NCBI GenBank assembly: GCA_902789415.1
Contig: CADAOD010000002.1
Span: 40,409-104,408, forward strand
Length of the DNA stretch: 64,000 bases
Direction of reading: 5' to 3'
Source: an uncultured Prevotellaceae bacterium
GTDB taxonomy: Bacteria; Bacteroidota; Bacteroidia; Bacteroidales; Bacteroidaceae
In this document: positions 38,006-46,924 of the stretch, in pieces
Numbering within the stretch: the first letter of the stretch is position 1
Layout of the letters: each line of letters opens with the position of its first letter
The notes under the pieces: generated by a model
Database searches by the model: none
What the model was told of the DNA's origin: nothing
What the model saw: the letters and a program-made list of their open reading frames with translations, nothing else
Position numbers and translations under genes: made by a program

Positions 38006-38059
38006 CAAACTCTACGTTACATAAAATAAACTAATTAAGTTAAATTTATAATACATTTG
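38006..38059 (+). promoter_or_regulatory. Promoter of the second susC with a weaker HTCS-type operator
   Basis: Plus-strand -7 box TACATTTG (38052-38059). CAAACTCTACGTTAC (38006-38020) lies 31 bp upstream and fits the reverse-complement consensus in about 11-12 of 15 positions. AAAAGTAACCGGAAC (37951-37965) is a further match of 12 of 15 to the GH5 element. A TTTGCAACGAAA direct repeat begins within the -7 box (38056-38067) and recurs at 38077-38088. Confidence 0.5.
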
Positions 38060-38148
38060 CAACGAAAATCGAAATTTTTGCAACGAAATCTAAAAGCTGG
38101 AATTCAGCCAAATAATATATTTCAATTATCTAACTAATTAAACTAATT

Positions 38149-41100
38149 ATGTGGAATTTTAAATCTTTGCAAAAGCCGCTAATGGCACTGTTCCTGCTCT
38201 GTTTGTTCCCACTGGGAGCGCTGGCTCAGAGCTTGATTAAGGGAACGGTGAAAGATGTATCTGGCGACCCGATCATTGGTGCTAGTGTAAAAGTACAAGG
38301 ATCAAAGACGGGTGTCATTACAGACTTCGATGGTAACTTCAGTGTCCAGGCCAACAACAACGCCACACTGGTTATCAGTTACATTGGTTACACTACCGAA
38401 ACTGTAAAGGTAGCTGGCCGCAACAACATCTCTGTTATTCTTAAAGAAGACACACAGACTCTGAACGACGTTGTTGTAATTGGTTATGGTGTGCAGAAGA
38501 AATCAGACTTGACCGGTGCTGTTGCATCAGTAAAGGCCGATGACCTGAAACACCGTTCAACCACCGACGCTGCCGCTGCTCTGCAGGGTAAGGCAGCTGG
38601 TGTACAGATTCTGAACAGTTCAGGTAAGCCAGGTGCAGGCGCCAACATCCGCGTACGTGGTTACTCTTCTAACTCAAGCAACATCGGTCCTCTGCTGATC
38701 GTCGATGGTCTGCAGGTATCAAGCATCCAGTACCTCGATCCTTCAATGATTGAGTCAATGGAAGTGCTGAAGGACGCTGCTTCGGCTGCCATCTACGGTG
38801 CTGAGGCTGGTAACGGTGTTGTACTGATCACCACCAAGAGCGGTGCAAAGAGCAAGGGTCATGGAACTATCACTTACGAGGCTAAGTTCACAAACCAGAA
38901 CCTCGGTCATGTGGGTAAGCTCCTGAACGCTGGTCAGTTCAAGGACTGGATGGACATGCAGTTAGGTGAAGTTGAGAAAGATGGTCAGAAGTTCCGTCAG
39001 CTCGATTTGGACATGCAAGATGCCATAAAAAAATATGGTTGGAATCCCAACACCAACACTGATTGGATGAAGGAATATTTCGAGGACACATGGGCACAGC
39101 AGCACACACTGTCTTTCCAGGGTGGTAACGACCGTGGTTCTTACTTCCTGAGCACCAGCTATGTAAATCAGGATGGTATCGTAAAGGGAAACAAGGATAA
39201 GTATGAGCGTTTGACAGCTCAGATCAATGCCGACTATAAGATTAAGGATTGGTTGCAGATTGGTACAAACACTGCTCTTGAGAAGTGGTCTTCACGTGGC
39301 GTATCAGAGAATGGTTATGGTTCTTCATTCGAAATGCTGCTTTTGATCGACCCACTGACTCCACTGTATTGGACTTCTCGTGACCAGATGCTGGGTGAGT
39401 ATCAGGGCTACTACGACAATATCCAGGCTGGCAACTCTAAGTACACTCTGTTTGGTGATGAGAACGGTTACTATGCCACTTCTTACTTCAACCAGCGTTT
39501 GGCTGGTGCCAACCCATTCTCACAGCGCGACCGTGCCGAGGGCAAAAACGAGGGTGTGAATGTGAATGGTACTGTATTCATGAACATCACTCCTATCAAG
39601 CAGGTTACCTTCACCTCTCGCCTGGGTTATCGTTTGTCATTCAGCAATAGCTCTGACTGGCAGTATCCTTATTACCTGAATGGTCAGACCAAGGGTGATA
39701 ACTACTCTATTTCAGGAACAAGTAACAACTCTACCTGGTATCAGTGGGAAAACTTCATCAACTACAACCAGAACTTCGGTAAGCACAATGTAGGTGCCAT
39801 GGTTGGTATGTCGTTCCGCCAGTACAACTCTAACGGTGTAACCGGTAGCGCTTCTGGTCCAGACATCCTGAAATCATACGAGCCCAACTTCCGTTATCTG
39901 AACTGTGTAAACGGTAACAAAGAAACCGTAAAGAAAATCGATGGCGTACCTAATATGACACGCGCTATGTCATACTTCGGCCGTGTTCTCTATAGCTACG
40001 ACAACCGTTATAGCTTGCAGGGTAACTTCCGTGCTGATGCTTTCGACTCTTCAAAGCTGTCAAAGGACAACCGTTGGGGTTACTTCTTCTCTGGATCAGC
40101 TGGTTGGACATTCTCTAACGAGAAATTCTTCAAGGAAAACATCGATTCAAGCATCATCTCGTTCGGTAAGCTCCGTGCATCTTGGGGTACCAATGGTAAC
40201 GTAAACGTATTGGGCAACTACTCATACACCGCTGGTATCGCTACCAATAGCCAGTTCTACAACTATGGCCCAACAAGTGCTGTTACATACGGTTCAATGC
40301 CTAACGGTATTGCCAACCCAGATTTAACATGGGAAAAGTCTGAGCAGTTCGACCTCGGTCTCGATCTCCGTTTCCTGAACGACCGCCTGTCTGTAGGTAT
40401 CGACTGGTATACAAAGACAACTAAAGATCTGCTGGTTCCTGCTCCAGTAATGCCAGAGTCTGGTTATTCAACCATGACCATCAATGCCGGTAAGGTTCAG
40501 AACAAGGGTCTTGAGCTTGAGCTCACATGGAAGGACAACATCGGCGACTTCAGATACAGCATTTCTGGTAACATCGCCACCCTGAAGAACGAGGCTACTT
40601 ACCTTGATCCTTCAATCGAGCGTATCGAAGGTGCCACCGTTGAGGGTGCAAGCCCTGGTGCAATCCGCTGCTATTTCGAGCAGGGTCAGCCTGTATGGTA
40701 CATGCGTGGTTACAAATATGCAGGTAGAGATGCGAACGGCGGCCCACTTTATTATACTAAGGATGGTGGAACAACTAACGACCCTGGTGATGGAGATATG
40801 ACCAATATCGGTTCTGGTTTGCCCGATCTGACTTACGGTATCACTCTGAATGCTGAGTATAAGGGCTTCGACCTGACCGTATTCGGTGCAGGTGAGGCTG
40901 GTAACGATATCTACTACGGTCTGTATCGTACAGGTTACAACAACATCGCTAAGGGTGTTTATGATGACTTCAAGTCAGGCAAGTTCCCCAATGCCAAGAG
41001 CGTTTACGGTGTTGCTAAGTTCTACCAGTCATCAGCTATGGTATATAACGGTTCATTCTTCAAGCTCAAGCAGATTCAGCTGGGTTACACCCTGCCTACC

Positions 41101-41289
41101 AACCTGACCAAGAAGGTTTATATGCAGAACGTACGTGCTTACGTATCTCTTGACGACTTCTTCACATTCACCAAGTATCCTGGTCTCGATCCAGAAACTT
41201 GCACACAGGAATTCAACTGCCCAGGTCTCGACAAGGGTAACTATCCTAACATGCGCAAGCTGGTTCTTGGTTTAAGTGTTACATTCTAA
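38149..41289 (+). CDS. SusC/RagA-family TonB-linked outer-membrane transporter (second pair)
   Basis: 1046 residues. Signal peptide (FPLGALAQ), CarboxypepD_reg domain (about 28-110, DPIIGASVKVQG and DFDGNFSVQ), TonB-box-like LNDVVVIGYGVQKK, plug (about 115-230, RVRGYSSNSSN, PLLIVDGLQV, VLKDAASAAIYGAEAGNGVVLITTK) and barrel ending KLVLGLSVTF. It is paired with the SusD gene 31 bp downstream. Codons ending in T or C and GGT/CGT dominate more than in the neighbouring genes, which hints at very high expression. The two GH43 enzymes that follow suggest arabinoxylan-derived oligosaccharides as cargo. Confidence 0.95.
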   Translation: MWNFKSLQKPLMALFLLCLFPLGALAQSLIKGTVKDVSGDPIIGASVKVQGSKTGVITDFDGNFSVQANNNATLVISYIGYTTETVKVAGRNNISVILKEDTQTLNDVVVIGYGVQKKSDLTGAVASVKADDLKHRSTTDAAAALQGKAAGVQILNSSGKPGAGANIRVRGYSSNSSNIGPLLIVDGLQVSSIQYLDPSMIESMEVLKDAASAAIYGAEAGNGVVLITTKSGAKSKGHGTITYEAKFTNQNLGHVGKLLNAGQFKDWMDMQLGEVEKDGQKFRQLDLDMQDAIKKYGWNPNTNTDWMKEYFEDTWAQQHTLSFQGGNDRGSYFLSTSYVNQDGIVKGNKDKYERLTAQINADYKIKDWLQIGTNTALEKWSSRGVSENGYGSSFEMLLLIDPLTPLYWTSRDQMLGEYQGYYDNIQAGNSKYTLFGDENGYYATSYFNQRLAGANPFSQRDRAEGKNEGVNVNGTVFMNITPIKQVTFTSRLGYRLSFSNSSDWQYPYYLNGQTKGDNYSISGTSNNSTWYQWENFINYNQNFGKHNVGAMVGMSFRQYNSNGVTGSASGPDILKSYEPNFRYLNCVNGNKETVKKIDGVPNMTRAMSYFGRVLYSYDNRYSLQGNFRADAFDSSKLSKDNRWGYFFSGSAGWTFSNEKFFKENIDSSIISFGKLRASWGTNGNVNVLGNYSYTAGIATNSQFYNYGPTSAVTYGSMPNGIANPDLTWEKSEQFDLGLDLRFLNDRLSVGIDWYTKTTKDLLVPAPVMPESGYSTMTINAGKVQNKGLELELTWKDNIGDFRYSISGNIATLKNEATYLDPSIERIEGATVEGASPGAIRCYFEQGQPVWYMRGYKYAGRDANGGPLYYTKDGGTTNDPGDGDMTNIGSGLPDLTYGITLNAEYKGFDLTVFGAGEAGNDIYYGLYRTGYNNIAKGVYDDFKSGKFPNAKSVYGVAKFYQSSAMVYNGSFFKLKQIQLGYTLPTNLTKKVYMQNVRAYVSLDDFFTFTKYPGLDPETCTQEFNCPGLDKGNYPNMRKLVLGLSVTF

Positions 41290-41320
41290 TCCAATAAAAA
41301 ATTAAATACCGAATATAAAT

Positions 41321-43075
41321 ATGAAAAAGATATTATTTTCAGTTGCTTTGCTTTCTGCAGGTATGATGTGTACATCATGCAGTCAGGATCTGCTCGAAAT
41401 TGAGCAGAAAGCGACCAGCAGCACAGGTAACTTCTACAAAACAGATGCCGATGCCGAATCTGCCGTAACAGCTATGTATGCCACATACAATGGTGAGATT
41501 GGTGGTACTGAGGGTATCTGGAATGCCTATATCACATGTATTAACTACGCATCTGACGACGTATTCGCTGCAGGTGGTGACATGGCTGACCACACTGGTT
41601 TCCGTGAGTGCAATGAGTTCCGTTACGACACAAGCTTCGGCCCATTTAAAACTCTTTACAACCACATCTACAAGTCTATCTATTCAGCCAACTTGGTTAT
41701 CAACTATTTCGGAGGCGACTTAGCTGATACACCTGCCAAGAAAAAAGCTGTTGCCGAGGCTAAGGTAATGCGTGCTTGGGCTCATATGCTGGCTGCACAG
41801 GTTTACTATCAGCCACCAATCATCGACCACCTGATCACAACAGAGAAGCCAACTAACGCAGAGTCACAGAAAGCTATATTCGACTTCTGCATCAAGGATT
41901 GTGAGGAGGCTATGGCTAACCTGCCCGAGCGTAACGGTCAGAGCGATAAGGAAGGTGCTTGGCGCGTAACAAAGGGCTTTGCTCAGTTCGTAGCTGGTAA
42001 GTGCGCTTTGTTCGAGGGCGACTATTCTAAGGCTGCAAGCATACTAAAACCATTGGTAGAGTCTCCTAACTATGCACTGGTTCCTGGTGAGCGTTTTCGC
42101 GACCTGTTCCATGTAGAAGGCGATGGTTGTGAGGAGAAGATTTTCGAGTTCAACTATATCACTAATACTGCAGCTGCTGGTGGTGCAGACGCTTGGAGAG
42201 GCGGTAACAACCGCGGTCGCTGGATGGTTGCTAATGTACTGAACTGGCGTGGTGATGATATCGTAGGTGGTGGTAAGAGCCCTCTGATTTGCTCAACTGG
42301 TGGTTGGGGCGGTGGCGCCATCAACCAGGACTTCGCTCACAAGATGCTTGCGAACGATGGTGACAGCTATCGTCGTAAGGCTACATTCCTCACCTCTGAT
42401 GAGTTCTTCTATGATGAGACCCTCTGCGGTTGGAAGAGCGACGCTAAATGCAAGACACGTGCCGAAAAAGAGTTCGACAACGAACGTGGTATCAACAAGA
42501 GTGCAGGTTCATTCTCTCGTAGCGATGTAATGGAGGTTAAGATGATGATGCATCCCAATGATGCAGACCTGTCTGTAGGTGACAACTGTAACAATACTAA
42601 CCTGTGTCTGGCTCGACTGGGTGAGGCTTACCTGATGTATGCCGAAGCTTGCTTGCAGTCTGGAAACAGCTCTGAGGCTCTGAAGTATGTGAACTTAATT
42701 CAGAAGCGTGCAGGTTCAAAGACCATCTCTACATCTGTTGATCTGCAGACCATTCAGGACGAGAAGCAGTATGAGCTTTGGTTCGAGGGTTGCCGTTGGT
42801 TCGACATCGTACGTTGGGGTATTGCTAAGCAGTGCTACGACAAGGTTCTCGACAACATTCCTCTGCAGTGGGATGAGTACTGGAATCCTTCAGATGGTTC
42901 GGGTGTAGTAGGTAAGCATCCTCACAAGCTCTATTATAAGATTCATCACCCATTTGCCGATGCTGGTATCCATCTCCAGTTCGTAGAGGGTAAGAATGAG
43001 TACTGGCCAATTCCACAGACCGTTATCGAGGTTAACGACCAGATGCATCAGGTACGTGGTTGGGCTAAACAATAA
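41321..43075 (+). CDS. SusD/RagB-family surface glycan-binding lipoprotein (second pair)
   Basis: 584 residues. The lipoprotein signal is MKKILFSVALLSAGMMCTSC with the acceptor Cys at residue 20. SusD features include YKSIYSANLVINYF, AKVMRAWAHMLAAQVYYQPPII, GEAYLMYAEACLQSG, and the C-terminal block QYELWFEGCRWFDIVRWG with YWPIPQTVIEVN. It works as the lid of the SusC encoded just upstream. A terminator hairpin follows at 43139-43171, so the GH43 genes beyond are probably expressed partly from another promoter or by read-through. Confidence 0.94.
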   Translation: MKKILFSVALLSAGMMCTSCSQDLLEIEQKATSSTGNFYKTDADAESAVTAMYATYNGEIGGTEGIWNAYITCINYASDDVFAAGGDMADHTGFRECNEFRYDTSFGPFKTLYNHIYKSIYSANLVINYFGGDLADTPAKKKAVAEAKVMRAWAHMLAAQVYYQPPIIDHLITTEKPTNAESQKAIFDFCIKDCEEAMANLPERNGQSDKEGAWRVTKGFAQFVAGKCALFEGDYSKAASILKPLVESPNYALVPGERFRDLFHVEGDGCEEKIFEFNYITNTAAAGGADAWRGGNNRGRWMVANVLNWRGDDIVGGGKSPLICSTGGWGGGAINQDFAHKMLANDGDSYRRKATFLTSDEFFYDETLCGWKSDAKCKTRAEKEFDNERGINKSAGSFSRSDVMEVKMMMHPNDADLSVGDNCNNTNLCLARLGEAYLMYAEACLQSGNSSEALKYVNLIQKRAGSKTISTSVDLQTIQDEKQYELWFEGCRWFDIVRWGIAKQCYDKVLDNIPLQWDEYWNPSDGSGVVGKHPHKLYYKIHHPFADAGIHLQFVEGKNEYWPIPQTVIEVNDQMHQVRGWAKQ

Positions 43076-43138
43076 AATCGAATGTTTAATAATAAAATAT
43101 AGTAGTTAGTATTAGACACATTGTTTTGGTATTTTTGA

Positions 43139-43171
43139 AGGTGCTGCGTCGCGATGATGCGGCACCTTTTT
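43139..43171 (+). terminator. Rho-independent terminator after the second SusD gene
   Basis: The stem AGGTGCTGC / GCGGCACCT (43139-43167) has one G-T pair and a T run to 43171. The rest of 43076-43321 is AT-rich and holds no clear -7 box; a GTAAC-containing half-match to the HTCS element lies at 43183-43197. Confidence 0.85.
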
Positions 43172-43321
43172 GTAACAATGAGTTTTGCATTTGTAACATT
43201 TGCAAAGAAAAAGAAGATACAGAATTAAACGTTTTACTACTAAAATACTCAAATAACTGAACCGCCTAACGAATTCAACTGAACATTATACAATACATTA
43301 TCTATAATAAATAACAAACCA

Positions 43322-45424
43322 TTGCCAATGAAGAAAATTTGTGTTTCTTTACTGCTGTCAGTGCCCTTAGTTTCGCTGGCGCAGAATCCGGTAATACGCG
43401 ACCAGTTTTCGGCCGATCCGACGGCTCGCGTTTTCAACAACAAAGTGTATCTCTATCCATCGCACGACATCATGCCACCCGCAGGTCAGCGACAGGACTG
43501 GTTCTGCATGGAAGACTACCACGTGTTCTCATCAGAGAATCTGACCGACTGGACCGACCACGGTGTGATTGTTACCCAGAACAAAGTGCCCTGGGTGCGT
43601 CCTAACTCGTATGCCATGTGGGCTCCCGACTGTGTTTATCGTAACGGTAAGTACTATTTCTATTTCCCATCAGCACCTGCCGAGGGTAAGGGATTTGGAT
43701 TTGGTATCGGCGTAGCCATTGCCGACAACCCCGAGGGTCCATTCGTTCCAGAGCCAGAGCCAATCAAAGGCATCAACGGTATCGATCCCTGTGTGCTCCA
43801 GGCATCGGATGGCAACGCCTACATCTTCTGGGGTGCAGGTAGATGCGCCAAGCTGAAACCCAACATGAAAGAGCTTGCCGACGACACTCCTACCGAAAAG
43901 GTAAAGTTTGGCGAGCGCGAGTTTGAGATGAAAGGCGTGAACTGTCTGAAAGGTCTGCCCAGTCGCCAGGCCGAAGGTCCATTCGCCTTCGAATATAACG
44001 GCAACTATTACCTCACCTACCCTTACGTAAGAGAGAATACCGAGGTATTAGGCTATGCCATGAGTAAGAACCCCATGGGTCCCTACGAGTACAAGGGCTT
44101 GATAATGGCCGAGCATGCCAACGGTTGCTGGACCAACCATCACAGCATTATCAACTACAAGGGTCAGTGGTATCTGTTCTATCACCACAACGACTTCTCG
44201 CCACGCGACGATAAGCGCCGCTCAGTATGTATCGAGAAACTGTACTTTAACCCCGATGGTACCATCCAGGAGGTTAAGCCAACCATGCGTGGTGTAGGTA
44301 TCAACCAGGCTACCGAGAAGATTGAGATCGACCGCTACAGCGAGGCCAGCAGCGATGTTACCACAGCGCTCATCGACACCGTAAACACCTTCCGCGGCTA
44401 TCAGGCCACTCTCCCTGTAAAAGGCAGCTGGATTAAGTATAACGATATAAACTTCGACTGTCTGACCGAAGGTTATCTGATTGTGAATGCCAAGGCAGCC
44501 GACAACACCATACTCTATGTACGCGAGAAGAGCGCTAACGGCAAGATTCTGGCTAAGATTGATATGACCGTAAAGCCTGAGACACCTGCTGGCATGCCAG
44601 CCATGTTCCGTCGCGACTTCAGTAACCAGTGGCTCACACTCACAGCTCCATTGGAGTACACACCAAAGGGCGTTAGCAACCTGGTGATTACCTGTGAGGG
44701 CAACGCAGGTGTAAGTGTCGACTGGATTCTGTTTAAGAACCGTCCTAAGTACTTCTCGGCTGTTACCACACCTACTGCCAAGCCCGACAACGAGGGATTC
44801 ATCCGTCGCTGGTTGCTCCTGGAGCCTATCGACAAGCCCAATAGCGGTAACACCGTGTTTACCGACTCATATCTGCGCAAGCACTTTAACACCCAGTATT
44901 TCAAGGGCCAGCAGACCATCGTTCCAAAGAACGGACAGAAGGTGAAGGCCGAATACAAGAAGGTAGAAGTAGCTCCTGGTTTCGGTCGCAGCTTCGGCCA
45001 GCAGGAGCCAGCCGAGCCAAAGGTTACAACCGTTAAGCAGACACTGACCTGGCACGCCCTCGACAGCGAGAACATGAACGTGAAACTGTTCCGTTTTGCA
45101 GAGAAGTGGGGCCAGCAGGTTTACGGTGTACTCTTCTGGGCAGTAACCATCATCGACTGCGACGAGGATATCGAGAACGTACGTCTGGCTGTAGGTTCTA
45201 ACTCAGCCTCAATGTGGTGGCTCAATGGCGAGGAAGCCCTGCTGCTCTCTGGCGACCGCCGTATGGTAAAGGACGACGCCATGTCGCCACGTCTCACCCT
45301 GAAGAAGGGACGCAACATTCTGCGTGGTGCCATTATCAATGGCCCAGGTATGAGCGACTTCTGTGTTCGCTTTGTCGACGAGAAAGGTAACCCTATAACA
45401 AACTATACAATCAAAGCACAATAA
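43322..45424 (+). CDS. GH43 xylosidase/arabinofuranosidase with CBM6 and an extra C-terminal domain
   Basis: 700 residues with a signal peptide (VPLVSLAQ). The GH43 five-bladed propeller (about 20-335) shows the catalytic base Asp30 (FSADPTARVF), Asp155 (INGIDPCVL) and acid Glu218 (RQAEGPFAF). A CBM6-like domain follows (about 350-475, INFDCLTEGYLIVNAKA, ISVDWILF-type end). The last 220 residues form another beta-rich domain with NSASMWWLNGEEALLLSGDRRM and LTLKKGRNILRGAIING, like galactose-binding modules on esterases. Such GH43 enzymes remove xylose or arabinose from arabinoxylan oligosaccharides; which one cannot be read directly. It is followed 3 bp later by the second GH43 gene, so they form one operon. 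Confidence 0.88.
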   Translation: MPMKKICVSLLLSVPLVSLAQNPVIRDQFSADPTARVFNNKVYLYPSHDIMPPAGQRQDWFCMEDYHVFSSENLTDWTDHGVIVTQNKVPWVRPNSYAMWAPDCVYRNGKYYFYFPSAPAEGKGFGFGIGVAIADNPEGPFVPEPEPIKGINGIDPCVLQASDGNAYIFWGAGRCAKLKPNMKELADDTPTEKVKFGEREFEMKGVNCLKGLPSRQAEGPFAFEYNGNYYLTYPYVRENTEVLGYAMSKNPMGPYEYKGLIMAEHANGCWTNHHSIINYKGQWYLFYHHNDFSPRDDKRRSVCIEKLYFNPDGTIQEVKPTMRGVGINQATEKIEIDRYSEASSDVTTALIDTVNTFRGYQATLPVKGSWIKYNDINFDCLTEGYLIVNAKAADNTILYVREKSANGKILAKIDMTVKPETPAGMPAMFRRDFSNQWLTLTAPLEYTPKGVSNLVITCEGNAGVSVDWILFKNRPKYFSAVTTPTAKPDNEGFIRRWLLLEPIDKPNSGNTVFTDSYLRKHFNTQYFKGQQTIVPKNGQKVKAEYKKVEVAPGFGRSFGQQEPAEPKVTTVKQTLTWHALDSENMNVKLFRFAEKWGQQVYGVLFWAVTIIDCDEDIENVRLAVGSNSASMWWLNGEEALLLSGDRRMVKDDAMSPRLTLKKGRNILRGAIINGPGMSDFCVRFVDEKGNPITNYTIKAQ

Positions 45425-45427
45425 AAA

Positions 45428-46879
45428 ATGAAAAGACTACATACACTCCTGGCGGCACTTGCTGTAACAGCAGCCGCTAATGCGCAGATTGGCGCTCCTT
45501 ATATCCACGACCCCTCGACACTTGCTGAGTGCGATGGCAAATACTACACCTTTGGCACTGGTGGCGGCGGATTGATTTCTGACGACGGCTGGAGCTGGCA
45601 TAGCGGTGCCGACCGTCCTGGTGGCGGCGCAGCCCCCGACGTTCTGAAGATTGGCGATCGTTACCTCTGCATCTATGGTGCTACAGGTGGTGGCTTAGGC
45701 GGCGGACACGCTGGTCGTATCCTCACCATGTGGAACAAGACCCTCGATCCCAAGTCGCCCGACTTTAAGTGGAGCGAGGCAGTAGAGGTTTGCGCCTCCG
45801 ACGGTATGGAGGATCAGGACGCCATCGACCCAGGCTTGCTTCTCGATCCCACTACAGGTCGCCTGTGGGTAAGCTACGGCACCTATTTCGGCACCATCCG
45901 TCTGATTGAGCTCGACCCCAAGACAGGTTTCCGCAAAAAGGGCAATAAGGAGAAGGATATCGCTATCGACTGTGAGGCCAGCGACCTGATGTATCGCGAT
46001 GGCTGGTACTATCTGTTGGGTACCCACGGCACTTGCTGCGATGGAGTTAACTCTACCTATAATATTGTAGTAGGTCGTTCTCGCAGCGTCGAAGGTCCTT
46101 ATCTCGACAATGTAGGTCGTGATATGTACCATGGCGGTGGTAAGATGGTGATTGCTGCCGAAGACCGTGCCTGCGGTGCTGGACACTTCGGACGTTATAT
46201 CATCGACGAGGGTGTTGAGGTGATGTCGTTCCACTGGGAGGCCGATTTCGAGCTGAGCGGTCGTTCGGTATTGGCCGTACGTCCTATCGTTTGGAAGAAT
46301 GGTTGGCCTATTGCCGGCGACAACTTCAAGGGTGGTAACTTCTGGATTGAGTCGGAACGCCGTGGTTATGCCCTCGAGCTTACTGTCGACTTTGTACGTA
46401 TGCAGCAGGAGCGCCAGGGCTGGTTCAACCGCAACCAGATGGAGCAGCCTGTAAAGCCTATTGCCAACCAGACACTTGCTGAGGTGATTGATACCTGGCC
46501 TAAGGGCGATATTCCCGCTCGTATCAGCGACTATATGAACCGTCCCCACCAGCGTTGGACCATCACACCTGTTAACGAAGCAGGCGGCTACCTGAGCAAT
46601 CCTTATTTCAAGATTACCATCCAAGGAACCGACCGTGCCCTGGCTGCTACTGGCAACAAGGAGGTAACAACCGTTGCCGCTTATACTGGTGCCGACGAGC
46701 AGCTCTGGCGTATCGAACAGCTCACAGATGGTACTTACCGCATTATGCCTAAGGCCATCCCTGGCATGGAGGGTGTAAACAAGGAGTACTGCCTCTACTC
46801 TGCAGGCGACTCAACACCTACACTCGCTAAATACGATTTCAATACAGACAACTGTAAGTGGAATTTCAAAAAGCGCTAA
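45428..46879 (+). CDS. GH43 arabinanase/arabinosidase-like enzyme with C-terminal ricin-type lectin domain
   Basis: 483 residues with a signal peptide (AVTAAANAQ). The GH43 domain (about 22-340) shows the base Asp28 (APYIHDPSTLAEC), DAIDPGLLLDPTTGRLWVSYGTYFGTIRLIEL, DCEASDLMYRDGWYYLLGTHGTCC, and GAGHFGRYIIDEGVEVMSFHWE. The pattern is that of endo-arabinanase-type subfamilies. A C-terminal RICIN-like module (about 375-483, QRWTITPVNEAGG, LAATGNKEVTTVAAYTGADEQLWRIE) likely binds a sugar. It is translationally close to the upstream GH43 gene (3-bp gap), and a terminator follows. Probable substrate: alpha-1,5-arabinan or arabinosyl branches. Confidence 0.85.
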   Translation: MKRLHTLLAALAVTAAANAQIGAPYIHDPSTLAECDGKYYTFGTGGGGLISDDGWSWHSGADRPGGGAAPDVLKIGDRYLCIYGATGGGLGGGHAGRILTMWNKTLDPKSPDFKWSEAVEVCASDGMEDQDAIDPGLLLDPTTGRLWVSYGTYFGTIRLIELDPKTGFRKKGNKEKDIAIDCEASDLMYRDGWYYLLGTHGTCCDGVNSTYNIVVGRSRSVEGPYLDNVGRDMYHGGGKMVIAAEDRACGAGHFGRYIIDEGVEVMSFHWEADFELSGRSVLAVRPIVWKNGWPIAGDNFKGGNFWIESERRGYALELTVDFVRMQQERQGWFNRNQMEQPVKPIANQTLAEVIDTWPKGDIPARISDYMNRPHQRWTITPVNEAGGYLSNPYFKITIQGTDRALAATGNKEVTTVAAYTGADEQLWRIEQLTDGTYRIMPKAIPGMEGVNKEYCLYSAGDSTPTLAKYDFNTDNCKWNFKKR

Positions 46880-46885
46880 ACACAA

Positions 46886-46918
46886 AAATCCCCTCCTTCG
46901 CTTCGAGGGAGGGGATTT
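46886..46918. terminator. Bidirectional terminator between convergent GH43 and amylase genes
   Basis: AAATCCCCTCC (46886-46896) pairs with GGAGGGGATTT (46908-46918). It lies 6 bp from each neighbouring stop codon and serves both strands. Confidence 0.85.
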
Positions 46919-46924
46919 GCTATT

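Noticed and set aside
43183-43197. HTCS operator before the first GH43 gene
   Set aside because: Only the GTAAC half matches and no -7 box is found at the expected distance.
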